From assembly GCA_029259635.1 (NCBI GenBank), contig JAJDEU010000010.1, positions 1 to 64,000 on the forward strand: a DNA stretch of 64,000 bases, written 5' to 3'. Source of the DNA: Planctomycetota bacterium. Lineage in GTDB: Bacteria; Planctomycetota; UBA1135; GCA-002686595. This document shows, piece after piece, positions 26,241-34,664 of this stretch. The first letter of the stretch is position 1. Each line of letters opens with the position of its first letter. The notes under the pieces are model-generated. The model ran no database searches. It was given only the letters and a program-made list of their open reading frames with translations, and was not told the origin of the DNA. The position numbers were made by a program, and so were the translations under genes.

Positions 26241-28130
26241 ATGGACTTCATTCAAATCCTGAGAATCGTTCAGGTCGTCCTGGGCATTGGACTCGTGATC
26301 TTCGTTCACGAAGCCGGCCACTTCATCGCAGCTCGCATCTGCAAGGTACAAGTCGAAGTCTTCAGCTTGGGCTTTGGTCCACCGCTGTTTTCCTGGAAGC
26401 GCCGCGGAACGATCTATCAGATCGCGGCAGTTCCCCTGGGAGGCTTCGTCAAAATGCTCGGGGACGAGCCCACTCAAGAGGGCCGTGCCCAAGCGCGAGA
26501 CTTCGATGAGACCTATTTGGATGATAAGGAAACGGTACTTGAGAAGCGCGATAGCGAGTTGAGCTCGAAGAGCGTCGGCCAGCGCTTCTTCATCTACTCC
26601 GGCGGCGTCCTGATGAACATGGCCTTCGCCGTGATTGTCTTTCCCTTTCTCTTCGCCGCGGGGGTGCCCTTCACCAAACCGCTGATCGACCCCGCTCCCG
26701 GCGGGGTCGCTTGGCGAGCGGGGATTCAACCGGGCTCGACCGTCGAATCGGTTAACGGTCGTGAAGTCTTCGAGTTTGGGCACATCGGAACGTCGGTCGC
26801 CCTTGGAGATACCAAGCGGGTCGAGCTGATGGTCCGGGCACCCGGAGAGGAACAGGCGACGCGCTTCGTCCTGAAGCCGGAGAATATTGAACGGTACGGC
26901 TATTTCGGGATCCACGTCGGCGTGGGCACCGAGCCCGGCGCGAGCCTTCGCATTTCCGAGGGTTCGGCCGCCTGGGATGCCGGATTGAGAACCGGCATGC
27001 GCCTTGTCGACGTCGAGGGTGCCTCCACCGCGCTTCCGCCCCTTCGCCAAGTCAGAGTGAGGGAGCAATTCGGCGCTGAGATTGTCCTCAACGTTCTCGA
27101 TGATGGAGAGCCGCGCACCTTCCGCGTGCAGCCCGATCTAACGACGGAATCACCGCGCCCTCGTCTGGGCGTCCATCCACTTCGTAATTTCATACTCGCA
27201 ATCCGCGACAATCCCGACTTGGAAGCACTCGGACTCGAGGCCGAGGACAAGGTGCTCGAAGTCTCCGGCCATCCCATCTATCGCGATGGAGACCTGGCCG
27301 AGGCACTGATTGAGTCGACGGAGCCGATCACCTTTCAGGTCGATCGCGCCGACAATCTTAAACGGCTCGCCATGCCCGCTGGATCCGGTGAGTTCACTCG
27401 GGCTCGGCGACTCAAGCTATTCAATGACATCGCCATCGGCCGCGACTTTGGAAGCACGAGCGTGGCGGTCGCTCTGGGTGAAGCGGGCTACGAAGCCGGG
27501 CTGCGTGATGGCGACAGAATCACTCACATCAATGATCGAAAAGTCGAGAACTGGACTGCGGTATACGACGCTCTCGGCGAAGCGGGCACGAGTGGATCCC
27601 TGGTCGGATTGAAAATCCATCGCACGGCCGGTGACGCGCCGGGCTATTTAGAGCTCACGGCGCAACTTCGAACGGGAACGTTGCCCGCTTACGGCATCTT
27701 CTTAAGCCAGCCCGAATACATCTATCAATCCGCGGGTATGGCAGAGGCGATTCGGGTCGGAATCGACTGCTCGATTCGCTTTATTGAAGACACGTGGCTC
27801 ACGCTCAAGGGCATGGTCTTCAAGAGCGTCAGCACCAAGAACATGGGCGGGATCATCATGATCAGCCAGGTGTCCTACAGCGTCTCTCAACAGGGCTTGG
27901 CCAAGCTACTCTTCTTCCTCTGCATGCTGAGCATCAACCTGGCGATCCTAAACGTGCTCCCAATTCCCGTGTTGGATGGCGGGCACCTGTTTTTCCTGCT
28001 CATCGAAAAGCTCAAGGGCTCTCCCGTCTCGGACCGCGTGCTCGGCTACAGCCAAATGGTCGGCTTGGTTTTGATTCTCTCGTTGATGGTGTACGTCACC
28101 TTCAACGACATTCAGCGCTTCTTCCTCTAG
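26241..28130 (+). CDS. rseP: Site-2 zinc metalloprotease with multiple PDZ domains (M50, RseP-like)
   Basis: A 629-residue intramembrane protease. The zinc motif FVHEAGHFIAAR lies in the first membrane helix, and the second ligand motif NVLPIPVLDGGHL is near the C terminus, followed by two more helices. RseP orthologues cleave anti-sigma factors or signal-peptide remnants. E. coli RseP has about 450 residues and two PDZ domains. Here the interval from 150 to 470 holds about four PDZ-like units, each with a GL(R/E)xGDxI-type loop (VAWRAGIQPGSTV, AAWDAGLRTGMRL, LEALGLEAEDKVL and GYEAGLRDGDRI). It follows dxr by 64 bases. The ECF sigma/anti-sigma pair near 36 kb is a possible but untested client. 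Confidence 0.9.
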   Translation: MDFIQILRIVQVVLGIGLVIFVHEAGHFIAARICKVQVEVFSLGFGPPLFSWKRRGTIYQIAAVPLGGFVKMLGDEPTQEGRAQARDFDETYLDDKETVLEKRDSELSSKSVGQRFFIYSGGVLMNMAFAVIVFPFLFAAGVPFTKPLIDPAPGGVAWRAGIQPGSTVESVNGREVFEFGHIGTSVALGDTKRVELMVRAPGEEQATRFVLKPENIERYGYFGIHVGVGTEPGASLRISEGSAAWDAGLRTGMRLVDVEGASTALPPLRQVRVREQFGAEIVLNVLDDGEPRTFRVQPDLTTESPRPRLGVHPLRNFILAIRDNPDLEALGLEAEDKVLEVSGHPIYRDGDLAEALIESTEPITFQVDRADNLKRLAMPAGSGEFTRARRLKLFNDIAIGRDFGSTSVAVALGEAGYEAGLRDGDRITHINDRKVENWTAVYDALGEAGTSGSLVGLKIHRTAGDAPGYLELTAQLRTGTLPAYGIFLSQPEYIYQSAGMAEAIRVGIDCSIRFIEDTWLTLKGMVFKSVSTKNMGGIIMISQVSYSVSQQGLAKLLFFLCMLSINLAILNVLPIPVLDGGHLFFLLIEKLKGSPVSDRVLGYSQMVGLVLILSLMVYVTFNDIQRFFL

Positions 28131-28170
28131 CCCGCATTCTTCATGACCACGCGGACGAAACACCACGAAC

Positions 28171-28260
28171 GGCCGGCTACGCCAGCCTTTCGGCCTCTAC
28201 CGGCGTTTCGCGAACGGTGGCTTCCTCGACGACCTTTCAAGGTCGTCTGCGGGGCCACCG
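28171..28260 (+). other. Structured intergenic element (nested hairpins)
   Basis: Between rseP and the UbiA gene, GACGACCTT (28228-28236) and AAGGTCGTC (28239-28247) form a perfect 9-bp inverted repeat. It is nested inside a second 7-bp pair, CGGTGGC (28215-28221) with GCCACCG (28254-28260). A further GGCCG/CGGCC pair lies at 28171-28175 and 28191-28195. No U-tract follows, so a plain terminator is unlikely. It may be a leader RNA structure, a transcript-stabilising hairpin or a protein site. Confidence 0.45.
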
Positions 28261-28380
28261 CCCGCAAAACACCAGTAGGAACCGAATCGAGACGTTTCGG
28301 CTCGCGGCTCATGAATCATGCAGGCTAGCAACCCGTGGAAAAAGTCATTCACCCCAAGGATTGGCTTCTCTAAGAACACC

Positions 28381-29334
28381 ATGCTCGCTTGGGCAAAACT
28401 TCTTCGAATCGCCCTAGCCCCGACGGCGGTGGCCGATGTTGCGGCGGGGATCGTGCTCGGTGCGCGAGGCTGGCCGCCGGGTTCGAGCTTCGTGTTTCTG
28501 CTCTTGGCTTCGCTCTCGGTCTATCACGGAGCCATGGCACTCAACGACTGGTCCGATCGCGATTGGGATGCCAAGACCCGCTCGGACCGCCCGATTCCCG
28601 CTGGCTCCATCAGCGCGAGAAAAGCCCTGAGCGTCGCGCTGCTCCTCCTCGGATTGGCGCCGCTACTCGCCTTCTTCGCCGTTCACGAGAGAGCGGCAGA
28701 ACCTACCAGTATCGCCTGCGTCGTCGCGACCTCGCTCTCCGTCCTCTTCGCGATGGCCTACGACCTCGGACCGCGCGGCCCCCTACTCGGCCCCTTGCTC
28801 CTCGCTACCTGTCGCGCACTCAACCTCGCTTCGGGTGTCTTCTTCGGACTGGCATTCACCGCCGGCTCGTCAACGGTTCCCGACCTCACCTCGCTGCTTG
28901 TGATTTCGGCTTACGGGTCCTTCGTCTTCATCGTCTCTCGGCTCGGCCGCATGGAAGATGGGGAGTCCGCTCAATCCCTCGAGCGCCTGCCCGCACGCTA
29001 TTGCCGCCGCCTCGCCGTTCTACTTGGCGGCGTTGGCGCACTCGCTTGTATCCGAGCGATATTTCAGGCCGGAGAGCTGCCGACATGGGAAGCACTTCTG
29101 CCGCTGGTGATCGGAGTTGCCGGCGCAAGAGCACTCTGGATTCACTCAAGACGAGACCACTGGGAACAATCCCATGTGATGCAGGCCATGGGCTGCGCGC
29201 TGCGTCGCTTCCTCGTTCTTACCTCATGCGCCGCACTCCTGGTTCCCGGCACCCCACCGCGCCTGGTGGCCCTGCTCATTCTGTGCGGCTTTCCGCTCAG
29301 CTACTGGCTGCGAAAAGTTGCGCCACCCAGCTAG
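28381..29334 (+). CDS. UbiA-family prenyltransferase
   Basis: A 317-residue protein with about eight to nine membrane helices. The aspartate-rich prenyl-diphosphate motif NDWSDRDWDAKTRSDRPIPAG lies at about 60-80. The second Asp motif expected in the family is weak (LGRMEDGES near 195). Members attach prenyl chains to quinone, haem or other acceptors. The short EboC-like subfamily looks similar, but the substrate is not assigned. I chose ATG 28381 because it precedes the first helix directly; an in-frame ATG at 28318 would add 21 hydrophilic residues. Its stop overlaps the convergent CCA gene by four bases. Confidence 0.78.
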   Translation: MLAWAKLLRIALAPTAVADVAAGIVLGARGWPPGSSFVFLLLASLSVYHGAMALNDWSDRDWDAKTRSDRPIPAGSISARKALSVALLLLGLAPLLAFFAVHERAAEPTSIACVVATSLSVLFAMAYDLGPRGPLLGPLLLATCRALNLASGVFFGLAFTAGSSTVPDLTSLLVISAYGSFVFIVSRLGRMEDGESAQSLERLPARYCRRLAVLLGGVGALACIRAIFQAGELPTWEALLPLVIGVAGARALWIHSRRDHWEQSHVMQAMGCALRRFLVLTSCAALLVPGTPPRLVALLILCGFPLSYWLRKVAPPS

Positions 29335-30626
29335 TCATTGAGCTTTTGACTTAACCACTCATGGGCGGCTTCGGGATCCACGACCTCAAGGTTCAGCTGG
29401 GCGTCTTCAAGCTCGGCAATCCACTCGCCGATTCGCGGTCCGGCCGGCGCTCCCGCCGCCAGCATATCCTTGGCTCTAAGCAGCGGTTCAGGCCAGAGTT
29501 CCTCAGGTGAGAACCGACTCCTCGCTTCTACTAAGCGGTCCCAGTTCGCCGTTGAAGATCCGATGGCGCCACACCAAGCGCGACCGAGCGCCTGCGCTTC
29601 CGGCCACACCGGTTCCCGCAAAAGCCGAATCCGTTCGGCGCGAGAAGCCGACTGATCCTTCGAGAACTTCAACAACGCTTCGGTCCTCACGAGCACCTGC
29701 ACGATGGACGTGACCCGCTGAAGCGTCTTCTTCGAGGGCTTCAACTTCGCGAGAATCGACAGCTGATCTTCGAAGTCCGGTGAGCTCGAGAGGTCGGGTC
29801 CGAACAGAGCCGCGAGCCGTAGATCGACATCGACATCGACATCGACATCTCCAGAGCCCGCGAGCTCGCCGAGGACCTGGGTTCGAACCCGACTGCCCTC
29901 CGTACCGAGGGACCAGCCGGGAAGCGCCAAGGGCAAGAGCTCAAGGTCGATCAAGAGCCCCACAGCACCGGCCGCATCAGGCATGGCAAGCATGCCAACA
30001 AGCTCGGCTAGTACGCGCTCCGCGGAAACCCCCTCGAGGGCACGGGCGTTCTGAAGGGCCGCCTCGAGAGTGCGCGGCTCCACCTCCAAGCCGAAGCGAG
30101 CGGCCAGCCGCGCAAGCCGCAACAGACGCAGGCCATCCTCACGAAACCGCTCGGCGGGGTCGCCGACGCACCGCAATAATCCCGCTTCTAGGTCCTGCAG
30201 CCCGCCTTCGGGGTCAAAAAGCTCGTCGGTGAGCGGGTCGAGGTACATCGCATTGCAGGTGAAATCCCTGCGCCTCGCGTCTTCCTCCAGCGAGGTCCCG
30301 AACTCCACCTCGTCCGGTCGGCGCTGGTCGCTATAGCCTCGCTCTTCGCGAAAAGTAGTCAGCTGGATATCCAAAGCCCCCGCGCGGATGACAACCGTTC
30401 CGAAAGCGCGACCGACCAGGTGGCTGACTTCGAACCAGGCCTCGATCTGATCGGGAGTCGCCGCCGACGCCATGTCGATGTCCTTTGGACTTCGCCCCAC
30501 CGCCAAGTCGCGAACCGCACCGCCGACAATCCACCCACGCACGCCGTGGTTTCCCAGCTTCTCGGCAACGGAGCGAGCCGCGGCGAGAGCTTCGGATGAA
30601 AGAGAATTCACATGTGGAATTTCCAT
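29331..30626 (-). CDS. CCA tRNA nucleotidyltransferase / poly(A) polymerase family
   Basis: A 431-residue class II nucleotidyltransferase, expected to add or repair the CCA end of tRNAs. The head motif VGGAVRDLAVGRSPKDIDMA carries the GG and DxD catalytic residues. FTCNAMYLDP, DPEGGLQDLEAGLLRCVGDP and EDGLRLLRLARLAARF are the following family motifs. ATG 30626 is preferred to the ORF-extending start at 30668, which would abut a divergent gene directly. The enzyme carries a Val-Asp repeat near the middle (29823-29849). Since tRNA-Leu here already encodes CCA, repair may be its main role. Confidence 0.88.
   Translation of the reverse strand: MEIPHVNSLSSEALAAARSVAEKLGNHGVRGWIVGGAVRDLAVGRSPKDIDMASAATPDQIEAWFEVSHLVGRAFGTVVIRAGALDIQLTTFREERGYSDQRRPDEVEFGTSLEEDARRRDFTCNAMYLDPLTDELFDPEGGLQDLEAGLLRCVGDPAERFREDGLRLLRLARLAARFGLEVEPRTLEAALQNARALEGVSAERVLAELVGMLAMPDAAGAVGLLIDLELLPLALPGWSLGTEGSRVRTQVLGELAGSGDVDVDVDVDLRLAALFGPDLSSSPDFEDQLSILAKLKPSKKTLQRVTSIVQVLVRTEALLKFSKDQSASRAERIRLLREPVWPEAQALGRAWCGAIGSSTANWDRLVEARSRFSPEELWPEPLLRAKDMLAAGAPAGPRIGEWIAELEDAQLNLEVVDPEAAHEWLSQKLND
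29823..29849. repeat. Hexanucleotide tandem repeat inside the CCA-enzyme gene
   Basis: About four and a half copies of the 6-base unit ATCGAC/GACATC lie in frame and encode an Asp-Val-Asp-Val run in the protein. A unit change would alter length by two residues without shifting the frame. Confidence 0.85.
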
Positions 30627-30668
30627 GGTCTTGATTCGGGCCTCCAGCTTTTCGAGAGTAAGAGGCAC

Positions 30669-31205
30669 ATGACCCCTACGTCGAGTCGATTCAGCAGCAA
30701 GTCGAAAGAGTTCCCCGGCAACTCTCCGTCCAAGCGGCCCAGCCCCTCCGCGCTTCTCAGCTTAGTCGCAATCGGGATTGTGATCATCCTCGTGGCACTG
30801 CCCAGTCTCCGCGGCTTTGCCCTGCACGAGAACGAAGCCGACGCCGTCCGCGTCTTGCGTGCCTTGGGGCATGCGAGCCGAGAGCAAACGGAACCCACGG
30901 AGCTCAGCATCGGGCAGCTCTTCTCTGGGAATCCCGAGTTGCAACATCGGTTTGGCGACCTCGAATACCTTGAAGACTTCGAGCTTCTGCGTACGCACGG
31001 CTATCTCTTCGATCTCGTTGTCGGGGAAGACGGACCGACTCTACGCGCTTGGCCCTGGGCGTTCGGTCGAACGGGACGCACGGCTTTTTGCCAGACCGCA
31101 GACGGAGTCATGCTTGGCCACGCGAACGAGAACGGAGCGTGGAGCGGGACCTCGGCGGTCACATCCGGCGCGGCACTTGAGGCGAGCTGGCGCAAGCTGC
31201 GCTAG
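30669..31205 (+). CDS. Single-pass membrane protein, pseudopilin-like
   Basis: A 178-residue protein with a Ser/Lys-rich cytoplasmic N terminus, one transmembrane helix (ALLSLVAIGIVIILVALPSL) and an extracytoplasmic domain. The helix runs into ENEADAVRVLRALG, and the C-terminal segment (GYLFDLVVGEDGP then WPWAFGRTGRTAFCQTADGVMLGH) resembles the beta-sheet part of pilin-like proteins. No prepilin peptidase site (G-F/M-x4-E) is seen, so it is probably not processed as a pilin. It starts 42 bases from the divergent CCA gene, and its end faces the HEAT gene. Confidence 0.6.
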   Translation: MTPTSSRFSSKSKEFPGNSPSKRPSPSALLSLVAIGIVIILVALPSLRGFALHENEADAVRVLRALGHASREQTEPTELSIGQLFSGNPELQHRFGDLEYLEDFELLRTHGYLFDLVVGEDGPTLRAWPWAFGRTGRTAFCQTADGVMLGHANENGAWSGTSAVTSGAALEASWRKLR

Positions 31206-31230
31206 CAGCAGGAGCCGACGGGCTCGCCGT

Positions 31231-33021
31231 TCAATACCACTTCCAGAGCAAACAGCGCATTCCGTCGCGGACGTCCTGTTGCTGAATGCGATAGCAGATG
31301 CGCTTGAGCAGTGAGGCCACCTCCTGCGCGGGCCCCAAGCGAGCGAGCTGTTCGCTTGCGAACAGAATCTCATAGGGATTGCGGTCCGGGTCGCTGAGGA
31401 AATCGCGCAAGTGCGCGCGTGAGCCATCGGTACGGAAGCACGTCGAAGACCACAGCAAATCGATTCGCTTCAGAGGATCGGTTTCATTCTCCAGCTCGCT
31501 GTAGAGCCAGGCGCGGCCAGCCTCTCCCGTATTGGACGCGTTCACCATCAACATTTGGTGCGCTCGGTGTTTCGCAAGCTTCCCCGGATGCTCGAGCGCG
31601 ATCTTGCGCAGCAACTTCGCGGACTCCGCTCCCGGAATGGCTCCAATGGTTTTCAACACGCCGAACCGCTCTTCGAGCGGCAGGTGTTTGCGAGTATGAT
31701 CCACCATAATCAAGCGACCGCGTGCTCGGTCCGCGAGTTCGGCATCCACGAGCATGCGCTCACGCAGAGCGCTCAGCGCATCGTTGCGCGACTTGGAATC
31801 CCCCTCGAGCAGAGCGAGCGCTTGATCGGTAGCCGCCTGATCGCCACGGCGAATCAACGCGGCGAGCGCAATCCGACGCACGCCCTCTTCGGAGTCCCCC
31901 AAGGATTCGGAGAGCGTGGCGTCGATCTTCGGCGTCGCGTCCAGCGCCGCGAGTGAGGTAATGGCCGTCAATCGCACAGACGCGGAACCATCGTTGATCA
32001 GAGCACTCAAGAGAAGCTCGACGAGCTCGGCTCGGCCACAGGCAAAGACTGCACGCTCTCGTTCAAGCTCGGGACCCTCGGAGATGGCGGTCCTGAGGAA
32101 CTCGAGCGACTCCACGTCACCGGCTCGAGCGGCACACGCGGCGAACAACGGCTTCATTGTCTTCGGTACGGCGCCCAAGAGCTCTGCACACCGCGCGGCG
32201 GTTTCCGGGCGAACTGAACCGGAGAGCAAGTTGGCGAGGCCACTCCAAAGCGGCGCGTGAGTCCCGCTCTCGATCCAGTCCAAAAACAGTGCCTCGGCCC
32301 TCGCGGGGTCAGCCTTGTACATGGCCGGCAGGATCAACTGTTGAATGCTCACCGACTCCGCTTCGAGTTGAAACCAGAGCGGTTCGAAATCCTCGAGGAT
32401 CGCGTGCCGCGCGGCCATGCCGCCGAGCGCTATTCGGCGAAGGGAATCACGGGGGTGTTCGAGCAAGCGCAGCACGATTTCCCGAGCGAGCGGCTCGTCG
32501 CTCATGACGGCGACATCCAGTGCGTTTTGAACGTAAGGCAGACCGTTCTGGTCGGTGTACCACTTCTCCGCAAGCCGTCGAACCGCTTCCATCGCTTCGG
32601 GTCCGAGCTGAGCGAGCTCATTCTTGGCTCGTTGAAGCGGTTCCGTATAGCCGGTTACGAGCTTGTCCACGAGCACGGGCACCATGAAGGCTGTGTCGCG
32701 ATCGTAGTAGTACTCCTGGCTGCAACCGGACATGAGATCGGTGATCCGCACGTCCGTTAGGTAGATCGCACCGACATCTTCCGCTCCGTCATCCGCACCA
32801 GAGCGGGCAACTTGCTGTGACGTCGAAGACGCCTGGTCGGAGATCCGTGAAGAGTCGTCCGAAGCACTGCGGCTGAGGTCACCGCTCCCGGGGCTTCGGA
32901 AGAAGACGACGAGTCCAAGAACGAGTCCGACGACGAGGATCAGCGTGAAGAGCCCGAACAGCGCCGAAAGTCCTCGAATCCGTTGCCGAGAGTGACGGCG
33001 CTTCGCGAGCGAGTGATTCAA
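31231..33021 (-). CDS. Membrane-anchored HEAT-repeat protein
   Basis: A 596-residue protein with a basic N terminus and one membrane helix (LFGLFTLILVVGLVLGLVVFF), a Ser/Asp-rich linker, and then helical HEAT-like repeats throughout (for example ASVRLTAITSLAALDATPKID and EGVRRIALAALIRRGDQ). It probably sits in the periplasm facing outward as an interaction scaffold. The start is TTG at 33021 within a TTGA overlap with the TolC-like gene, so translation is coupled to that channel. No enzymatic motif is seen. Confidence 0.78.
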   Translation of the reverse strand: MNHSLAKRRHSRQRIRGLSALFGLFTLILVVGLVLGLVVFFRSPGSGDLSRSASDDSSRISDQASSTSQQVARSGADDGAEDVGAIYLTDVRITDLMSGCSQEYYYDRDTAFMVPVLVDKLVTGYTEPLQRAKNELAQLGPEAMEAVRRLAEKWYTDQNGLPYVQNALDVAVMSDEPLAREIVLRLLEHPRDSLRRIALGGMAARHAILEDFEPLWFQLEAESVSIQQLILPAMYKADPARAEALFLDWIESGTHAPLWSGLANLLSGSVRPETAARCAELLGAVPKTMKPLFAACAARAGDVESLEFLRTAISEGPELERERAVFACGRAELVELLLSALINDGSASVRLTAITSLAALDATPKIDATLSESLGDSEEGVRRIALAALIRRGDQAATDQALALLEGDSKSRNDALSALRERMLVDAELADRARGRLIMVDHTRKHLPLEERFGVLKTIGAIPGAESAKLLRKIALEHPGKLAKHRAHQMLMVNASNTGEAGRAWLYSELENETDPLKRIDLLWSSTCFRTDGSRAHLRDFLSDPDRNPYEILFASEQLARLGPAQEVASLLKRICYRIQQQDVRDGMRCLLWKWY

Positions 33022-34568
33022 CGTGAACTCGGCTCCCCTAGCCAGCCTTCAGAACGCTCAAGCTCAGCGGATGCGCGAGCGTAAGCGGCACGAGCGGATT
33101 TCTCCGTCGAGAGGGCCTGCGCCAAGTCTTCCTGGAACTGCAGTAGCTGAAAGGTCGTCGAAAGACCTTCGCGATAACGCGCCTGTTCCGCCTGAAGCTG
33201 CCGCTGCGCTAGCTCGCGACTCTTGAACGCGGCCTGTACGGCTTTGCCTCGATAATTGAGATCGCGAACTTTGGCGCGAACATCCGAGACCACATCCTGC
33301 TCGGTCCGGTCGTATTGCAGACGTGCGCTCTGAAGGCCGATGCGCGCACTGCGGTTGGCGCTTCGTGCGGCTCGATTGAACAGCGGGACATCGAAGTTGA
33401 TCACCGCGGTATAAGTCGGGAACTCGGTATCGAAGGACTCGTTGATCGTATCTGTGAAGTCATCGTCAAAGCCACGATTACTGGCTGTGAAGGAGACATC
33501 CATTCCCGGCAGTGCCTCCGATTTGGCGCGAACAAGGCGGAGAGACTGAGCCTTAATCTCAAGTCGCTGTTGAACGAGTTCGGTCCGCAGCTCGAGCGCC
33601 CTTCCGAGCGAGCGCGTCCACTCAAGAGCTCGTCCGTGTTCCACATCCGGCAAAGCGGTTAGCGGAACGATGGGGGTCTCCCAGTCGCGCAGGTAGCGGC
33701 CCCACTGCTCGGCTTCATCGCGATGAAAGAGCAACGACTTGAGCGCATCCATAGCGACCTCTGCGTTGACCTGTGCCAGCAAGAGCTGCTCTTCGTTGGT
33801 CGCGACATTGGTCTCGGCCTGCAAGACATCGACTTCGGTACCGACGCCGACATCGAGCCGGCGCTGATCTTGGTCCACCTGCTCATTGCCCAGCTGCAGC
33901 GAGAGGACGCGAACGTCCACCTGCTCGATGGCCTCCACCAGGTTCCAGTAGGCCTCGTGCACGCGCAGGAGCAAATCCTGACGAACCTGCCGGCGACGCT
34001 CCGCCGCCTTGGCGAAGTTCAGCTCGGCGATTCGTTGTTGGGTCGTCGAGTAGGTGCTCCACGCTCCGCGCAAAAGCGGTTGGCTCAGCGTCAGCGAGAG
34101 CGAAGCGTCGGAAGAAGTACTCAGCGACGCGTCCGGGTTGTTGGTCTCGCTGTTGTCGATCTCGTAGCCCAGCTCTACGCTGCCGCCGGAGAGCAGTGGA
34201 AAGTTCACCGATTGATTGGTCGAGCGGCGATCGATCTTGAGCACGTTGCCCTGCCCGCCCTGTGTGTTGGTAGAAGCTTCGATCTCGGAGTCGAAATAGG
34301 TCGCCGACAGGCGATAGGTCGGATCGAAACTACCCCACTGCCCGAGCGCATCGGAGCGCGCGATTTCCGCCGTCATATCCTCGAGCTTCAATTCGAGATT
34401 GTGCTCGAGCACGATGCGAATCGCGTCTTCCAGAGAGAGCTCCAGAACGCGCTGCTGGGGAAGGGGCACGTCCTCTGTGTCCTGGTAAGCCCGGACGGAT
34501 CCGAGGACGGGACTCTGGATGAGGCTGAGGAGGGAAGCGAGCACGAGGAGGATAGGGCTGGCAGTCAT
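33018..34568 (-). CDS. TolC-family outer membrane efflux protein
   Basis: A 516-residue protein with a signal peptide (SPILLVLASLLSLIQSPVLG). It has two outer-membrane-factor repeats rich in long coiled-coil helices, with typical segments LSLEDAIRIVLEHN, LSLTLSQPLLRG and LRLVRAKSEALPGMDVSFTASN, and an ending VSDVRAKVRDLNYRGKAV. It should form the outer-membrane exit duct of an efflux or type I secretion system. No inner-membrane pump or periplasmic adaptor is encoded nearby. It lies 96 bases after the putative anti-sigma gene and overlaps the HEAT gene. Confidence 0.9.
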   Translation of the reverse strand: MTASPILLVLASLLSLIQSPVLGSVRAYQDTEDVPLPQQRVLELSLEDAIRIVLEHNLELKLEDMTAEIARSDALGQWGSFDPTYRLSATYFDSEIEASTNTQGGQGNVLKIDRRSTNQSVNFPLLSGGSVELGYEIDNSETNNPDASLSTSSDASLSLTLSQPLLRGAWSTYSTTQQRIAELNFAKAAERRRQVRQDLLLRVHEAYWNLVEAIEQVDVRVLSLQLGNEQVDQDQRRLDVGVGTEVDVLQAETNVATNEEQLLLAQVNAEVAMDALKSLLFHRDEAEQWGRYLRDWETPIVPLTALPDVEHGRALEWTRSLGRALELRTELVQQRLEIKAQSLRLVRAKSEALPGMDVSFTASNRGFDDDFTDTINESFDTEFPTYTAVINFDVPLFNRAARSANRSARIGLQSARLQYDRTEQDVVSDVRAKVRDLNYRGKAVQAAFKSRELAQRQLQAEQARYREGLSTTFQLLQFQEDLAQALSTEKSARAAYARASAELERSEGWLGEPSSR

Positions 34569-34664
34569 AAGCCCGAGAGAATAGTCAACGCGCGGGGTCA
34601 GAACTACAGGGTCGAACTCGACGGCCCCGGCAGCTCCCCCTCGACCGCTAGCTCGCCGAACCGA

